A stretch of DNA of 64,000 nt, from the NCBI GenBank assembly GCA_913052475.1, contig CAJXEJ010000006.1, forward strand, positions 1 through 64,000, given 5' to 3'. Both the position numbers and the translations under genes were made by a program. The notes beneath the pieces were generated by a model. The model was not told the origin of the DNA. It worked only from the letters and a program-made list of their open reading frames with translations, and did no database searches. The first letter of the stretch is position 1. Each line of letters starts with the position of its first letter. Shown one piece after another: positions 43,584 to 51,993 of the stretch. The DNA is from an uncultured Dehalococcoidia bacterium (GTDB lineage: Bacteria; Chloroflexota; Dehalococcoidia; Lucifugimonadales; Lucifugimonadaceae).

Positions 43584-44924
43584 ATGACGCTGTTTGACCA
43601 TCGAAAACAAGAGCTTCAAGATCGCATTGCCCCGTTGGCAACCCGAATGCGACCGCGAAATCTCGATGAATTTGTTGGTCAAAAGCAGATTCTGACTCCC
43701 GGCAAAGTACTTCGAAGGGCGATTGACGAAGATCGATTACCTTCGATGATCTTGTGGGGGCCACCGGGAAGCGGAAAAACCACACTGGCACGACTTGTCG
43801 CAGGTGCCACCAACTCGCATTTTGAACAGTTGAGCGCAGTGACGTCGGGTGTAAAGGACGTTCGAGCAGTGATGGCGCTGGCGGGTGACCGGCTCGGACA
43901 GACAGGTCGGCGAACGATCCTGTTTATCGATGAAATCCACCGATTCTCGAAGCCGCAGCAAGATGCACTACTACCTTACGTCGAAGACGGCACAGTAACC
44001 CTCATCGGTGCCACGACCGAAAATCCGTCGTTTGAGGTGATATCTCCTCTACTTTCTCGAACTCGTGTGTACACGCTCGAACCTCTGCAAGACGAAGATA
44101 TCGTCGAAATCATCAACCGCGCGATCAACGACGAAGATCACGGTTTGGGACGTGATGGTGTGTCGCTTTCAGATGATGCGATTAACTTCCTGCTTCGAGT
44201 CGCAAACGGAGATGCCAGATCTGCCCTGAACACACTTGAGTTAGCGGTCGAATCGACCGAAAGGGATAAATCGGGAAAGATCTCAGTCGAAGTCGAAACG
44301 ATGGAGGAGTCGCTACAGCGGCAATCCCGCTACGATCGACTCGGCGATATGCACTACTACACGATTTCGGCGTTCATCAAGACGATTCGTGCCTCCGATC
44401 CAGATGCCGCACTCTACTACTTGGCTCGAATGATCGACGCTGGAGAAGATCCCGTTTTCATCGCACGGCGTCTTGTCATTTCTGCTGCTGAAGATATCGG
44501 ACTTGCCAACCCCAACGGTCTCGCCGTAGCGATGGCTACCCAGCAAGCAGTGAGTTTTGTGGGCATGCCTGAAGGTCGAATTCCGCTTGCCGAAGCCACC
44601 ATCTACCTCGCAACTGCGCCGAAATCGAACTCGGCTTACAAGGCGATAGACAAGGCGTTGGAATTCGTACGTAACTCCCGAGATGAGCCGGTTCCTCAGC
44701 ATCTACGAAACGCACCGACACGCCTGATGAAAGATCTCGGCTACGGTGGAGGATACGAATATCCGCATGACAAGCCGGGACACTTTTCGCAGTCGGACAA
44801 TCTGCCCGAAGTAGTCAAGAACGAACGCTTCTACGAACCAGGTGATCTGGGTACCGAACAGGCGATCCGCGACCGACTGATAAATTGGTGGGGTAAACGC
44901 TACGGAAAACCCACTGATGATTAG
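43584..44924 (+). CDS. rarA: Replication-associated recombination protein A (RarA/MgsA AAA+ ATPase)
   Basis: The 446-residue protein is a clamp-loader-like AAA+ ATPase acting at stalled replication forks. RMRPRNLDEFVGQKQIL starts the domain; Walker A ILWGPPGSGKTTLARLV lies near residues 53-69, Walker B TILFIDEIHRFSKPQQDALLPYVE near 112-134 and the sensor LIGATTENPSFEV. DMHYYTISAFIKTIRASDPDAALYYLARM and the C-terminal SNSAYKAIDKALE are also typical of RarA. It follows the Smr gene by 100 bases. Confidence 0.97.
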   Translation: MTLFDHRKQELQDRIAPLATRMRPRNLDEFVGQKQILTPGKVLRRAIDEDRLPSMILWGPPGSGKTTLARLVAGATNSHFEQLSAVTSGVKDVRAVMALAGDRLGQTGRRTILFIDEIHRFSKPQQDALLPYVEDGTVTLIGATTENPSFEVISPLLSRTRVYTLEPLQDEDIVEIINRAINDEDHGLGRDGVSLSDDAINFLLRVANGDARSALNTLELAVESTERDKSGKISVEVETMEESLQRQSRYDRLGDMHYYTISAFIKTIRASDPDAALYYLARMIDAGEDPVFIARRLVISAAEDIGLANPNGLAVAMATQQAVSFVGMPEGRIPLAEATIYLATAPKSNSAYKAIDKALEFVRNSRDEPVPQHLRNAPTRLMKDLGYGGGYEYPHDKPGHFSQSDNLPEVVKNERFYEPGDLGTEQAIRDRLINWWGKRYGKPTDD

Positions 44925-44929
44925 ATTCG

Positions 44930-45434
44930 CCTGAGCTGTCTGGTCGACCGAGTTCGTCGACTTTGAAAAGTGAGTAAGCTGGTGGTTGCAGCACCCGTGC
45001 TACTTCGACCTCCGACAATCCGTTATCAGCAACCGCCATCCGGGGCATATAAGAAAAGCGTTGCCGGAACTGTCTTCTGCCGCCAAACCTGATCTCTGGC
45101 GATACCAATCGACGTCGCTGGTTTCGACGTAGTTTTCAGGTACTACGAAAAAGGTTTTGATCTCTTCTTCTGCAAGTGCCTTTATACCGACAGAGAACTC
45201 ATTCGGATGTGCCCCGGTATTCCTGTGAGTGAACCTGTTACGCCAGATTGATTGACATAACCGATCGAATCGCCAGCAGCCCGAGCCGAATCGTCGATCG
45301 AAAAACTATCGATTATCAGCGGTACGACATACGTGACGAGCAGCATGATGACCAAAACACCGATTGTAAAAACCCACCGACTTGTTCGTCACATTTGACG
45401 ACTGAACTCTTCTTCAAAGATGATGCTCGCATCA
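44930..45434 (-). pseudogene. Broken, truncated ABC-2 permease (NatB/YhaP-like)
   Basis: On the minus strand, straight after the ATPase pseudogene, IIFEEEFSRQM is followed by TGA, then WVFTIGVLVIMLLVTYVVPL (a first membrane helix) and GDSIGYVNQSG. A frameshift leads to VGIKALAEEEIKTFFVVPEN, and another to LSEVEVARVLQPPAYSLFKV. The order matches the start and large extracytoplasmic part of NatB-like permeases; the C-terminal helices are lost at the end of rarA. At least one stop and two frameshifts make it non-functional. Confidence 0.75.
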
Positions 45435-46286
45435 TCAGTTCTGCCGAATATTGCTCACCTCCTCGATAAAGATGTCGTTCAACGATGGCATCACCTGTTC
45501 AAATCTTGAAAGCACGATCCCGGCGGGTGCATAAGCAGCCAATATCGCTTCAGGATCAAGTTCGCTACCTAGTCGACATTCAACTTGACCTGCACGCTCG
45601 GCGTGCCTCTCTGCGGCGGGAAACGGATCGCCTCTCTGCGGCTTCCACGACTACGGCATTGATCCTCGAGAGCGGCGAATTTTGGCAAGCTCACCGAAAA
45701 GCAACAGGCGGCTATCAGCATTGAGGGCTACCTGTTCATACATCTCTTCAACATCTGACATGGCGTGTGTGCTGAATATGATCGTGGCTCAGCGCTGCTG
45801 CTCAGCCGAGAGCATCTCCTTCATCAGTTGCACGTTGAGAGGGTCGGGCTCGAAACCGGTTTGTCGAGGATGATCAGTTCAGGGTGGTGAATCAGCGATA
45901 CAACGTACCGAACAAGCTGCATCATTCTCCTAGAAAGCCCTTCGTCTTTCTTGTCGCTATGCTCATACAGGCCAACCCAGTGAAGAAGTTCAAGATCTCG
46001 ATCGTAGGCTCCATCTTTTTCGAGACCGCGAAAGCGCTCCAGATACCGAAGAACGTTCGAGACTTTCTCTTTCCGGAGTAGACCACGCTCCTCGGGAAGA
46101 TAACCAACGCGCGGCATTGCCTCGGAAGCGGTTAAGCCATCGAGTAATCGTTGTTGTCTTGTTAGAACCGTTTGGTCCAAGGAATCCGAGTACATCGCCC
46201 TACTAGACTGTAAACGAAACGTCGCCGACTACCGTTTTGTCGCCAAACTGCTTGGTGAGTCCCTCAATTCCGAGCGCGTATGCCAT
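45435..46286 (-). pseudogene. Broken ABC transporter ATP-binding protein (NatA/YhaQ-like)
   Basis: From the ATG at 46286 the minus strand reads MAYALGIEGLTKQFGDKTVV, then two TAG codons, GFLGPNGSNKTTT (Walker A with Gly replaced by Asn) and, in another frame, VGYLPEERGLLRKEKVSNVL and LSRRMMQLVRYVVSLIHHPE. LIILDKPVSS stands for Walker B; then a frame change to DPLNVQLMKEMLSAEQQ, a stop, and FSTHAMSDVEEMYEQ. The end, QVMPSLNDIFIEEVS, is the family's C-terminus. The gene is nearly full length but carries several stops, frameshifts and active-site changes. The ORF track shows only its middle (45824-46195). Confidence 0.85.
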
Positions 46287-46326
46287 CGATCCGATCCTGT
46301 GCGCGTCCCACAGACAATACGTAACG

Positions 46327-47361
46327 CTAGGCGATCTCGTTCATCACCCGGTCTAGAGCCGAGATAGTAAATTCGTAGTCTTCAGAAGAAACACCATAGT
46401 GAGTCACGATGCGCAGATCAGAATCACCACCGTTGATGTAGACGCCTTCTTCTTTCATTCGAGCCGCTATTCGGTTCCCTGTGTGGGCAGGCACACCAAA
46501 CCGGATGATGTTGGTCTGGATGTGTTCGGGATCGACCGTGATACCTTTCATCTCCGCCATTCTCGAGGCGATGTGACGTGCGCTATCGTGATCTTCCTGC
46601 ATACGATCAATCATCGAATCGAGCGCCACTAATCCGGCAGCTGCAACAACTCCAACTTGTCGCATTCCAGAGCCAAGCATCTTCCGCCAACGATCTGCTT
46701 CTTCGATGAAATCTTTGGAACCGACAACAATCGATCCGATCGGACAGGAAAGACCTTTCGAAAGACAGAAGGTGGCACTATCAACATTTTCGGTCAGATC
46801 AGATGCAGGAACTCTGAGCGCAATGGCTGCGTTGAAAATTCGTGCTCCGTCGAGATGGACGTTCAATCCCATCTCGTGGGCAGCATCGGCCATCGTTTTC
46901 ATCTGATCAGCGTTCAGCGCTCTACCGCTCGACGCGTTGTGGGTATTCTCGATAGTAAGCAAGCGGGTCGGTGGCTTGTGGTAATCGCGAGGATTCACAG
47001 CTGCCTTGATCAGGTCTGGTTCGAGAAATCCGAATGCGTTCGTCTTGATTGGAAATAAAACCACGCTACCTAGCACCATTGCGCCGCCGGCTTCAGCATT
47101 CATGATGTGGCACTGGTCACCGACAAGCACTTCATCGCCTCGCTGTGCGTGAGAAAGCACCGAAACAAGGTTTCCCTGCGTGCCGGATGAAACGAATAAC
47201 CCGGCTTCTTTACCAAGCATGTCAGCTGCGCGCTGCTGTAACTCGTTGACTGTAGGATCGTCGCCATAGACGTCATCACCGAGCTCAGCCTCGTACATCG
47301 CTCGTCGCATTTCAGGGCTGGGATGTGTGACGGTATCACTCCTCAGGTCGACTCGGATCAT
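46327..47361 (-). CDS. Low-specificity L-threonine aldolase family (beta-eliminating lyase fold)
   Basis: This PLP enzyme cleaves threonine or a related beta-hydroxy amino acid to glycine and an aldehyde. The 344-residue protein begins VDLRSDTVTHPSPEMRRAMYEAELGDDVYGDDPTVNELQ, a hallmark of the family. The lysine that binds PLP is in SATFCLSKGLSCPIGSIVVG near residue 205, and HLDGARIFNAAIAL near 168-181 holds the aspartate. It stands alone between the ABC pseudogenes and the divergent lspA. The exact stereospecificity cannot be read from the sequence. Confidence 0.93.
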   Translation of the reverse strand: MIRVDLRSDTVTHPSPEMRRAMYEAELGDDVYGDDPTVNELQQRAADMLGKEAGLFVSSGTQGNLVSVLSHAQRGDEVLVGDQCHIMNAEAGGAMVLGSVVLFPIKTNAFGFLEPDLIKAAVNPRDYHKPPTRLLTIENTHNASSGRALNADQMKTMADAAHEMGLNVHLDGARIFNAAIALRVPASDLTENVDSATFCLSKGLSCPIGSIVVGSKDFIEEADRWRKMLGSGMRQVGVVAAAGLVALDSMIDRMQEDHDSARHIASRMAEMKGITVDPEHIQTNIIRFGVPAHTGNRIAARMKEEGVYINGGDSDLRIVTHYGVSSEDYEFTISALDRVMNEIA

Positions 47362-47475
47362 GCCGTTAGTTCTCCAGTTGGGAAATTGTGCCTAGGTTGA
47401 ATTTCGATAATAGATTCCGACCGCAGATTCTATCCTTCAGATGACTCCCCGCATACGATCCGAACGTATACTCGA

Positions 47476-48123
47476 ATGGGATTTTCCGGGCAGATACGCT
47501 CGGATACTCAACCGGAACTCAGAGAACCGTCGAACTTGACTACCGATCAATCCAACGAATCACCTGGCAGCACGCCTGAGAGCAATCGATCAAAGATTGC
47601 CGATCCACTTCCATGGATCATGATGGTGCTTGCGCTGTCTCTCGACCAACTCACCAAGTGGGTAGTTGTCGAGAACCTTGCGGTTGGCGAATCATGGCCA
47701 GCGATGGGGCTGTTCCGTTTTACGCACACATGGAACACAGGTACCGCATTCTCCCTGTTTCAGGGTGCGGGCGACATTCTGACGTGGGTATCGTTCGGTG
47801 CTGTGGGTGTGTTGACCTGGATTTATCGTTCGATAGACGATCCACCGTGGGTGCTGCGCATTGCGTTTGGCCTCCAGTTCGGTGGTGCGATCGGAAATAT
47901 CGCCGACCGTATTCGATTGGGTCACGTTATCGATTTCATCGATGTTGGCTGGTGGCCTGTGTTCAACATCGCCGATTCATCGATCGTCATCGGCATTGGC
48001 TTGATGATCTTCTACTTCTGGTTTCTCGACGAAAGTTCGAAATCAGATGACCCCATTGATGAAGTGACGACTGAGACAGCCGGACCTACGGTTGCCAGCA
48101 CATCTCTCGATTCCCCCGAATAG
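47476..48123 (+). CDS. lspA: Lipoprotein signal peptidase (SPase II)
   Basis: LspA removes signal peptides from lipoproteins in the membrane, such as the solute-binding lipoprotein of this window. The 215-residue protein has a polar N-terminal extension of about 45 residues, then four helices. The catalytic aspartates are in GGAIGNIADRIRLGHVIDFIDVGWWPVFNIADSSIVIG near residues 135-175, and WNTGTAFSLF is typical. A polar tail of about 35 residues ends it. The gene is followed after 6 bases by rluD, a common pair. Confidence 0.95.
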   Translation: MGFSGQIRSDTQPELREPSNLTTDQSNESPGSTPESNRSKIADPLPWIMMVLALSLDQLTKWVVVENLAVGESWPAMGLFRFTHTWNTGTAFSLFQGAGDILTWVSFGAVGVLTWIYRSIDDPPWVLRIAFGLQFGGAIGNIADRIRLGHVIDFIDVGWWPVFNIADSSIVIGIGLMIFYFWFLDESSKSDDPIDEVTTETAGPTVASTSLDSPE

Positions 48124-48129
48124 ACACTG

Positions 48130-49041
48130 ATGGAATTCACAGTCTCCAACGAGCAGTCGGGTCTACGCCTAGACGTGTTCCTGACCGAAAAATGGGGGCA
48201 GGTAGAATCCCGTTCGAACGTACAACGCGTGATCAAAGCTGGCGAAGTGCGAATCGATGGCAGGCCGGTGTCTCGCGTATCAGCGAAAATTAACGCAGGC
48301 CAAATTGTCGAAATTGCGAACCTGACCAAAGCAGATTCCGCCGGATTGATCGTCCCGAGTGATATTCCTTTGGTCGTTATGTACGAAGACGACGATATCG
48401 CCGTTATCAACAAACCGGTTGGGATGACCGTTCACCCGGGAGCGGGACACACAGACGACACCCTTGCCAATGCCGCCGTTCATCGGTGGCCGCGAATAGT
48501 TGCAATCGGGGAGTCAGATCGACCCGGAATTGTTCACCGACTTGATCGGGATACAAGCGGTTTGATGGTTATCGCGCTCAGCCAGCCGGCGTATACAAAA
48601 CTTTCCGAGATGATTCGAGATCGGAAGATCACTCGTATTTACACAGCACTGGTGCACGGAATTCCAAAATCCTCTCAGGGTGTGGTCGATGCACCGATCG
48701 GCCGCAGTCCTCACAATCGAACCAGACAGGCGATCAACGGCTCAGGACGACCTTCCCGCACACATTACCGAGTCGACTACGATCTCGGCGATTTTGCATA
48801 TCTTGAAATTCGGCTTGAGACGGGCCGGATGCACCAAATTCGAGTTCACATGGATGCTATCGGGCATCCGGTTATCGGTGATCAAATGTACGGTCGGCGA
48901 AAGAACTTGCCAAACCTGAATCGCCAATTCCTTCACGCCTCGAAACTCGAATTCAAGCATCCCGTGACCGGCGAGCCTGTATCCGTTTCGTCTGAACTTC
49001 CCGACGATCTCAAGCAGGCACTTGAAACGCTGCGCGAATAG
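48130..49041 (+). CDS. rluD: Pseudouridine synthase, RluA/RluD family
   Basis: The 303-residue protein has an N-terminal S4 RNA-binding domain (about residues 1-75, LRLDVFLTEKWGQVESRSNVQRVIKAGEVRIDG) and the catalytic domain with IVHRLDRDTSGLMVIA near 136-151, where the Asp makes the uridine adduct. HPGAGHTDDTLANAAVHRW and RMHQIRVHMDAIGHPVIGDQMYG follow the family pattern. The likely target is 23S rRNA, as for RluD; a precise site cannot be assigned. Confidence 0.94.
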   Translation: MEFTVSNEQSGLRLDVFLTEKWGQVESRSNVQRVIKAGEVRIDGRPVSRVSAKINAGQIVEIANLTKADSAGLIVPSDIPLVVMYEDDDIAVINKPVGMTVHPGAGHTDDTLANAAVHRWPRIVAIGESDRPGIVHRLDRDTSGLMVIALSQPAYTKLSEMIRDRKITRIYTALVHGIPKSSQGVVDAPIGRSPHNRTRQAINGSGRPSRTHYRVDYDLGDFAYLEIRLETGRMHQIRVHMDAIGHPVIGDQMYGRRKNLPNLNRQFLHASKLEFKHPVTGEPVSVSSELPDDLKQALETLRE

Positions 49042-49111
49042 AGTCTCGTTTCCGCTTCGATAAATATTTCATCTCTCGCTAGTCTCTGTGATTCGCTGTA
49101 AAGTTTTTTGA

Positions 49112-50623
49112 ATGACTAACCCAACCACTCCCGTTCGAGTTCGCTACGCTCCCAGTCCGACTGGCATCCCGCACATCGGAAACATCCGTACAGCCCTGTT
49201 TTGCTGGGTGCTCGCGCAGCAAACCGAGGGCCAATTCGTTATTCGTATCGAAGACACCGACCGCAGCCGCTACGATGCCGATGCCGAAAAAGCGATCTTC
49301 GAATCGCTGGATTGGCTAGGACTCGGCTGGGACGAAGGACCCGGCAAGGGCGGTCCGCACGAACCGTACGTGCAGTCAGAGCGCAAGCAGATTTATATCG
49401 AAGCTGCCCATCGGCTTGTGGAGTCGGGACACGCCTACTTCGACGACACTACGCCGGAGCAGCTTCACGCTCTCCGTGAACGCCAACGCGCTGCCAAGCA
49501 GCCACCTCGCTACGACGGTCGCGGTCGACATCGTAGTCCAGAGGAGATCGAAGAATCTTGCAAAGCCGGACTGCCGATCACGATTCGCCTGAAGGTTCCC
49601 GAATTTGGCTCGGTCTCGTTCGTTGATGCCATTCGCGGAAAGATCACGTTCGAATTGAAAGAACTCGATGATTTCGTAATTCTGAAGTCGGACAAAATGC
49701 CGACTTACCACCTAGCTCACATCCTCGACGATCATGCGATGGGCATCACTCACGTGATCCGCGGCGATGAATGGATTTCCAGCACGCCTCGCCACCTGTT
49801 GATTCATCAAGCGCTCGGCATCGAGCCGCCTGAATACGTCCACGTACCGTTAATTTTGGGCAAAGATAAAGCCAAACTTAGCAAGCGACACGGGGCCACA
49901 TCTGCTCTCGAATACCGGGATCTGGGATTCCTGTCCGACGCCGTTTTCAACTTCATCTGCCTTCTCGGCTGGTCGCCGGGTGACGACACCGAAGTGATGA
50001 AACGCGAAGAGATCGTCAAGCGCTTCAGCATCGATCGAATCAATGATTCGCCCGCCACGTTCGATGCTGAAAAGCTCGAATGGATGAACGGCGTGTACAT
50101 CCGAAACATGGACGAAGACACGTTGATGGGACATCTATTGCCGTTCATGGAGCGACCCGAATCCGAGGGTGGACTTCCCGATTCGGTCACCCGCCCAATC
50201 GACCGCGAATATCTAAAACGATTGCTCCCACTGGTGCATGAGCGTCTGAAATTGCTCACCGAAGGTACTGAAACACTCGATTTCTTTTTTGCTAACAATG
50301 TGAGTCCTGCTGCTGAGGATCTCCTAGGTCGAAAGATGGATATAGAGATGACAGAGCGTGCGCTCGCTACAGCGCTTGAACTCTGCAAGACTGCAACATC
50401 GTTCGAACCTGAGCACCTAGAAACTGAATATCGTGCATTGGCGGAACAAATCGAGATGAAACCGGGTCAGTTATTCTCGCCGATTCGGGTTGCCACGACC
50501 GGCAAGCCGTTCGCTCCTCCGCTATTCGACACGATGTCGGCCATCGGTCAGGACCGCTGTATTGAACGAATCGAAAACGCTCTTAGTGTTTTGCGTTCGG
50601 CTGCACCAGCTTCTACCGACTAG
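49112..50623 (+). CDS. gltX: Glutamyl-tRNA synthetase
   Basis: This class I aminoacyl-tRNA synthetase has 503 residues. VRVRYAPSPTGIPHIGNIRTALFCW near residues 7-31 contains the HIGH motif (HIGN), and GKDKAKLSKRHGAT near 250 contains the KMSKS motif as KLSKR. FVIRIEDTDRSRYDADAEKAI and GDEWISSTPRHLLIHQALG are family blocks. There is no zinc-binding Cys cluster. No glnS or gatCAB gene is in the window, so it is not known whether this enzyme also charges tRNA-Gln. Confidence 0.97.
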   Translation: MTNPTTPVRVRYAPSPTGIPHIGNIRTALFCWVLAQQTEGQFVIRIEDTDRSRYDADAEKAIFESLDWLGLGWDEGPGKGGPHEPYVQSERKQIYIEAAHRLVESGHAYFDDTTPEQLHALRERQRAAKQPPRYDGRGRHRSPEEIEESCKAGLPITIRLKVPEFGSVSFVDAIRGKITFELKELDDFVILKSDKMPTYHLAHILDDHAMGITHVIRGDEWISSTPRHLLIHQALGIEPPEYVHVPLILGKDKAKLSKRHGATSALEYRDLGFLSDAVFNFICLLGWSPGDDTEVMKREEIVKRFSIDRINDSPATFDAEKLEWMNGVYIRNMDEDTLMGHLLPFMERPESEGGLPDSVTRPIDREYLKRLLPLVHERLKLLTEGTETLDFFFANNVSPAAEDLLGRKMDIEMTERALATALELCKTATSFEPEHLETEYRALAEQIEMKPGQLFSPIRVATTGKPFAPPLFDTMSAIGQDRCIERIENALSVLRSAAPASTD

Positions 50624-50758
50624 CAATTCGAGAACAAACTTTTAATTGACCTGGTGTCGGGCTACTACCTATACTGGAAGGTAGCGCATTTGCATTTCAG
50701 ATGTTGTATTTGACCGGTCAGGCAATCACCTGGCTCAAACTACGAATCAGGAACACCG

Positions 50759-50953
50759 TTGGTAGAATTACGAATCAACGAAGGCGAGAGTTTCGAAGGC
50801 TTCCTCCGACGCTTCACCAAGCGGGTACAGCAGGAATCGATCATTTCCGAAGCTCGACGACGACAGCACTTCGAGCCGCCCAGCATCACTCGTAAGAAGA
50901 CTGCCGCTGCAAAGCGACGCAAGAGCGTTAAGGCGACACTGAAGAACATGTAA
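50759..50953 (+). CDS. rpsU: 30S ribosomal protein S21
   Basis: The small 64-residue basic protein reads MVELRINEGESFEGFLRRFTKRVQQ, then EARRRQHFEPPSITRKKTAAAKRR, the S21 pattern. It starts with TTG at 50759. A terminator-like hairpin follows. It lies between gltX and purQ. Confidence 0.93.
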   Translation: MVELRINEGESFEGFLRRFTKRVQQESIISEARRRQHFEPPSITRKKTAAAKRRKSVKATLKNM

Positions 50954-50998
50954 TCAGTGCGGAGACCCGATTGCGGGTACTTGGTTCGAATGCGATAG

Positions 50999-51028
50999 CA
51001 CTCCGGTTTATCTGGGGTGTTTTTGTTT
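50999..51028 (+). terminator. Terminator after rpsU
   Basis: CACTCC / GGGGTG forms a 6-bp stem with one U-G pair and a 9-base loop, followed by TTTTTGTTTG. It is moderate in strength. An 81-codon frame across it (50971-51216) is not supported. Confidence 0.5.
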
Positions 51029-51237
51029 GTCTGATCTTTGCGTTTACTACCGACCTATCGGTCCACTCCCAAAAGATTTCACATCCGCTTAATAAAAAGG
51101 ACTGTTTGACCGGTGATTTTGTGTTCGGGAGAGGTGACAATAGAATCATTGTTCGCATAGTGAGTTGGCGCGAGTTGATCGGCGCCAATTGGTCTGCCAA
51201 TAGTCGCTCGCTTTAGTCTCTCTGGGGAGCACCTAAA

Positions 51238-51939
51238 TTGAAGTTCGGGATTGTTGTGTTCCCCGGTACGTGGAGCGAGAAAGACACCCACCATGCTGTA
51301 AACGGTGTGCTAGATCAAGATGCCGAGTACATCTGGCACGGCGATGAAGCGTTGGATCAGTACGACGCAATAGTGCTCCCAGGCGGATTTTCCTACGGTG
51401 ATTTCCTGAGATGCGGTGCAATCGCCCGTTTCTCTCCCGTTATGGAAGCGGTTCGAAACTTTGCCGACCGGGGCGGACCTGTTCTGGGAATCTGCAACGG
51501 ATTTCAGGTCTTATGTGAGTCTGGACTCCTTCCCGGCGTTCTTATGCGCAACGACCATCTCGAATTCAGGTGTATTTGGACCGATCTCAGAGTCGAAAAC
51601 GACTTGACTATGTTCACCTCAACAGCCACCAAAGGCCAGACGCTCCACATCCCAATGTCGCACGGTGAAGGCAACTACCAAGCTGACGATGCAACGATCG
51701 AACGACTCGAAAGCAATTGGCAGGTGGTGCTCCGTTACGCCGATGCTGCCGGAAACGTAACCCCTGAAATCAATCCCAATGGCTCGATCAACAACATCGC
51801 CGGGATCATCAACGAACGTGGGAACGTGATGGGCATGATGCCTCATCCCGAAAAAGCGAGCGAAAAGCTGATTGGTGGAGATGACGGAAACGTTATTTTC
51901 AGCTCGATGATCGAGAACCTCGTCGCAACACTGACGTGA
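51238..51939 (+). CDS. purQ: Phosphoribosylformylglycinamidine synthase, glutaminase subunit PurQ
   Basis: PurQ releases ammonia from glutamine for PurL in purine synthesis. The 233-residue protein starts KFGIVVFPGTWSEKDTHHAV, has VLPGGFSYGDFLRCGAIARFSPVM and the nucleophile cysteine in VLGICNGFQVLCESGLLPG near residue 88. GMMPHPEKASEKLIGGDDG carries the catalytic His-Pro-Glu triad near 200. The start is TTG. purL follows 54 bases downstream. The third subunit, PurS, is not next to it, where it usually sits. Confidence 0.96.
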   Translation: MKFGIVVFPGTWSEKDTHHAVNGVLDQDAEYIWHGDEALDQYDAIVLPGGFSYGDFLRCGAIARFSPVMEAVRNFADRGGPVLGICNGFQVLCESGLLPGVLMRNDHLEFRCIWTDLRVENDLTMFTSTATKGQTLHIPMSHGEGNYQADDATIERLESNWQVVLRYADAAGNVTPEINPNGSINNIAGIINERGNVMGMMPHPEKASEKLIGGDDGNVIFSSMIENLVATLT

Positions 51940-51993
51940 TCACACAGTCGTAATTTTCCTAAAGCAACAAAGAAAACGGGACGAACAATCTAA

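Noticed and set aside
50971-51216. 81-codon ORF between rpsU and purQ (possible purS)
   Set aside because: It has no PurS similarity, overlaps the rpsU terminator and begins with a TTG without a good Shine-Dalgarno.
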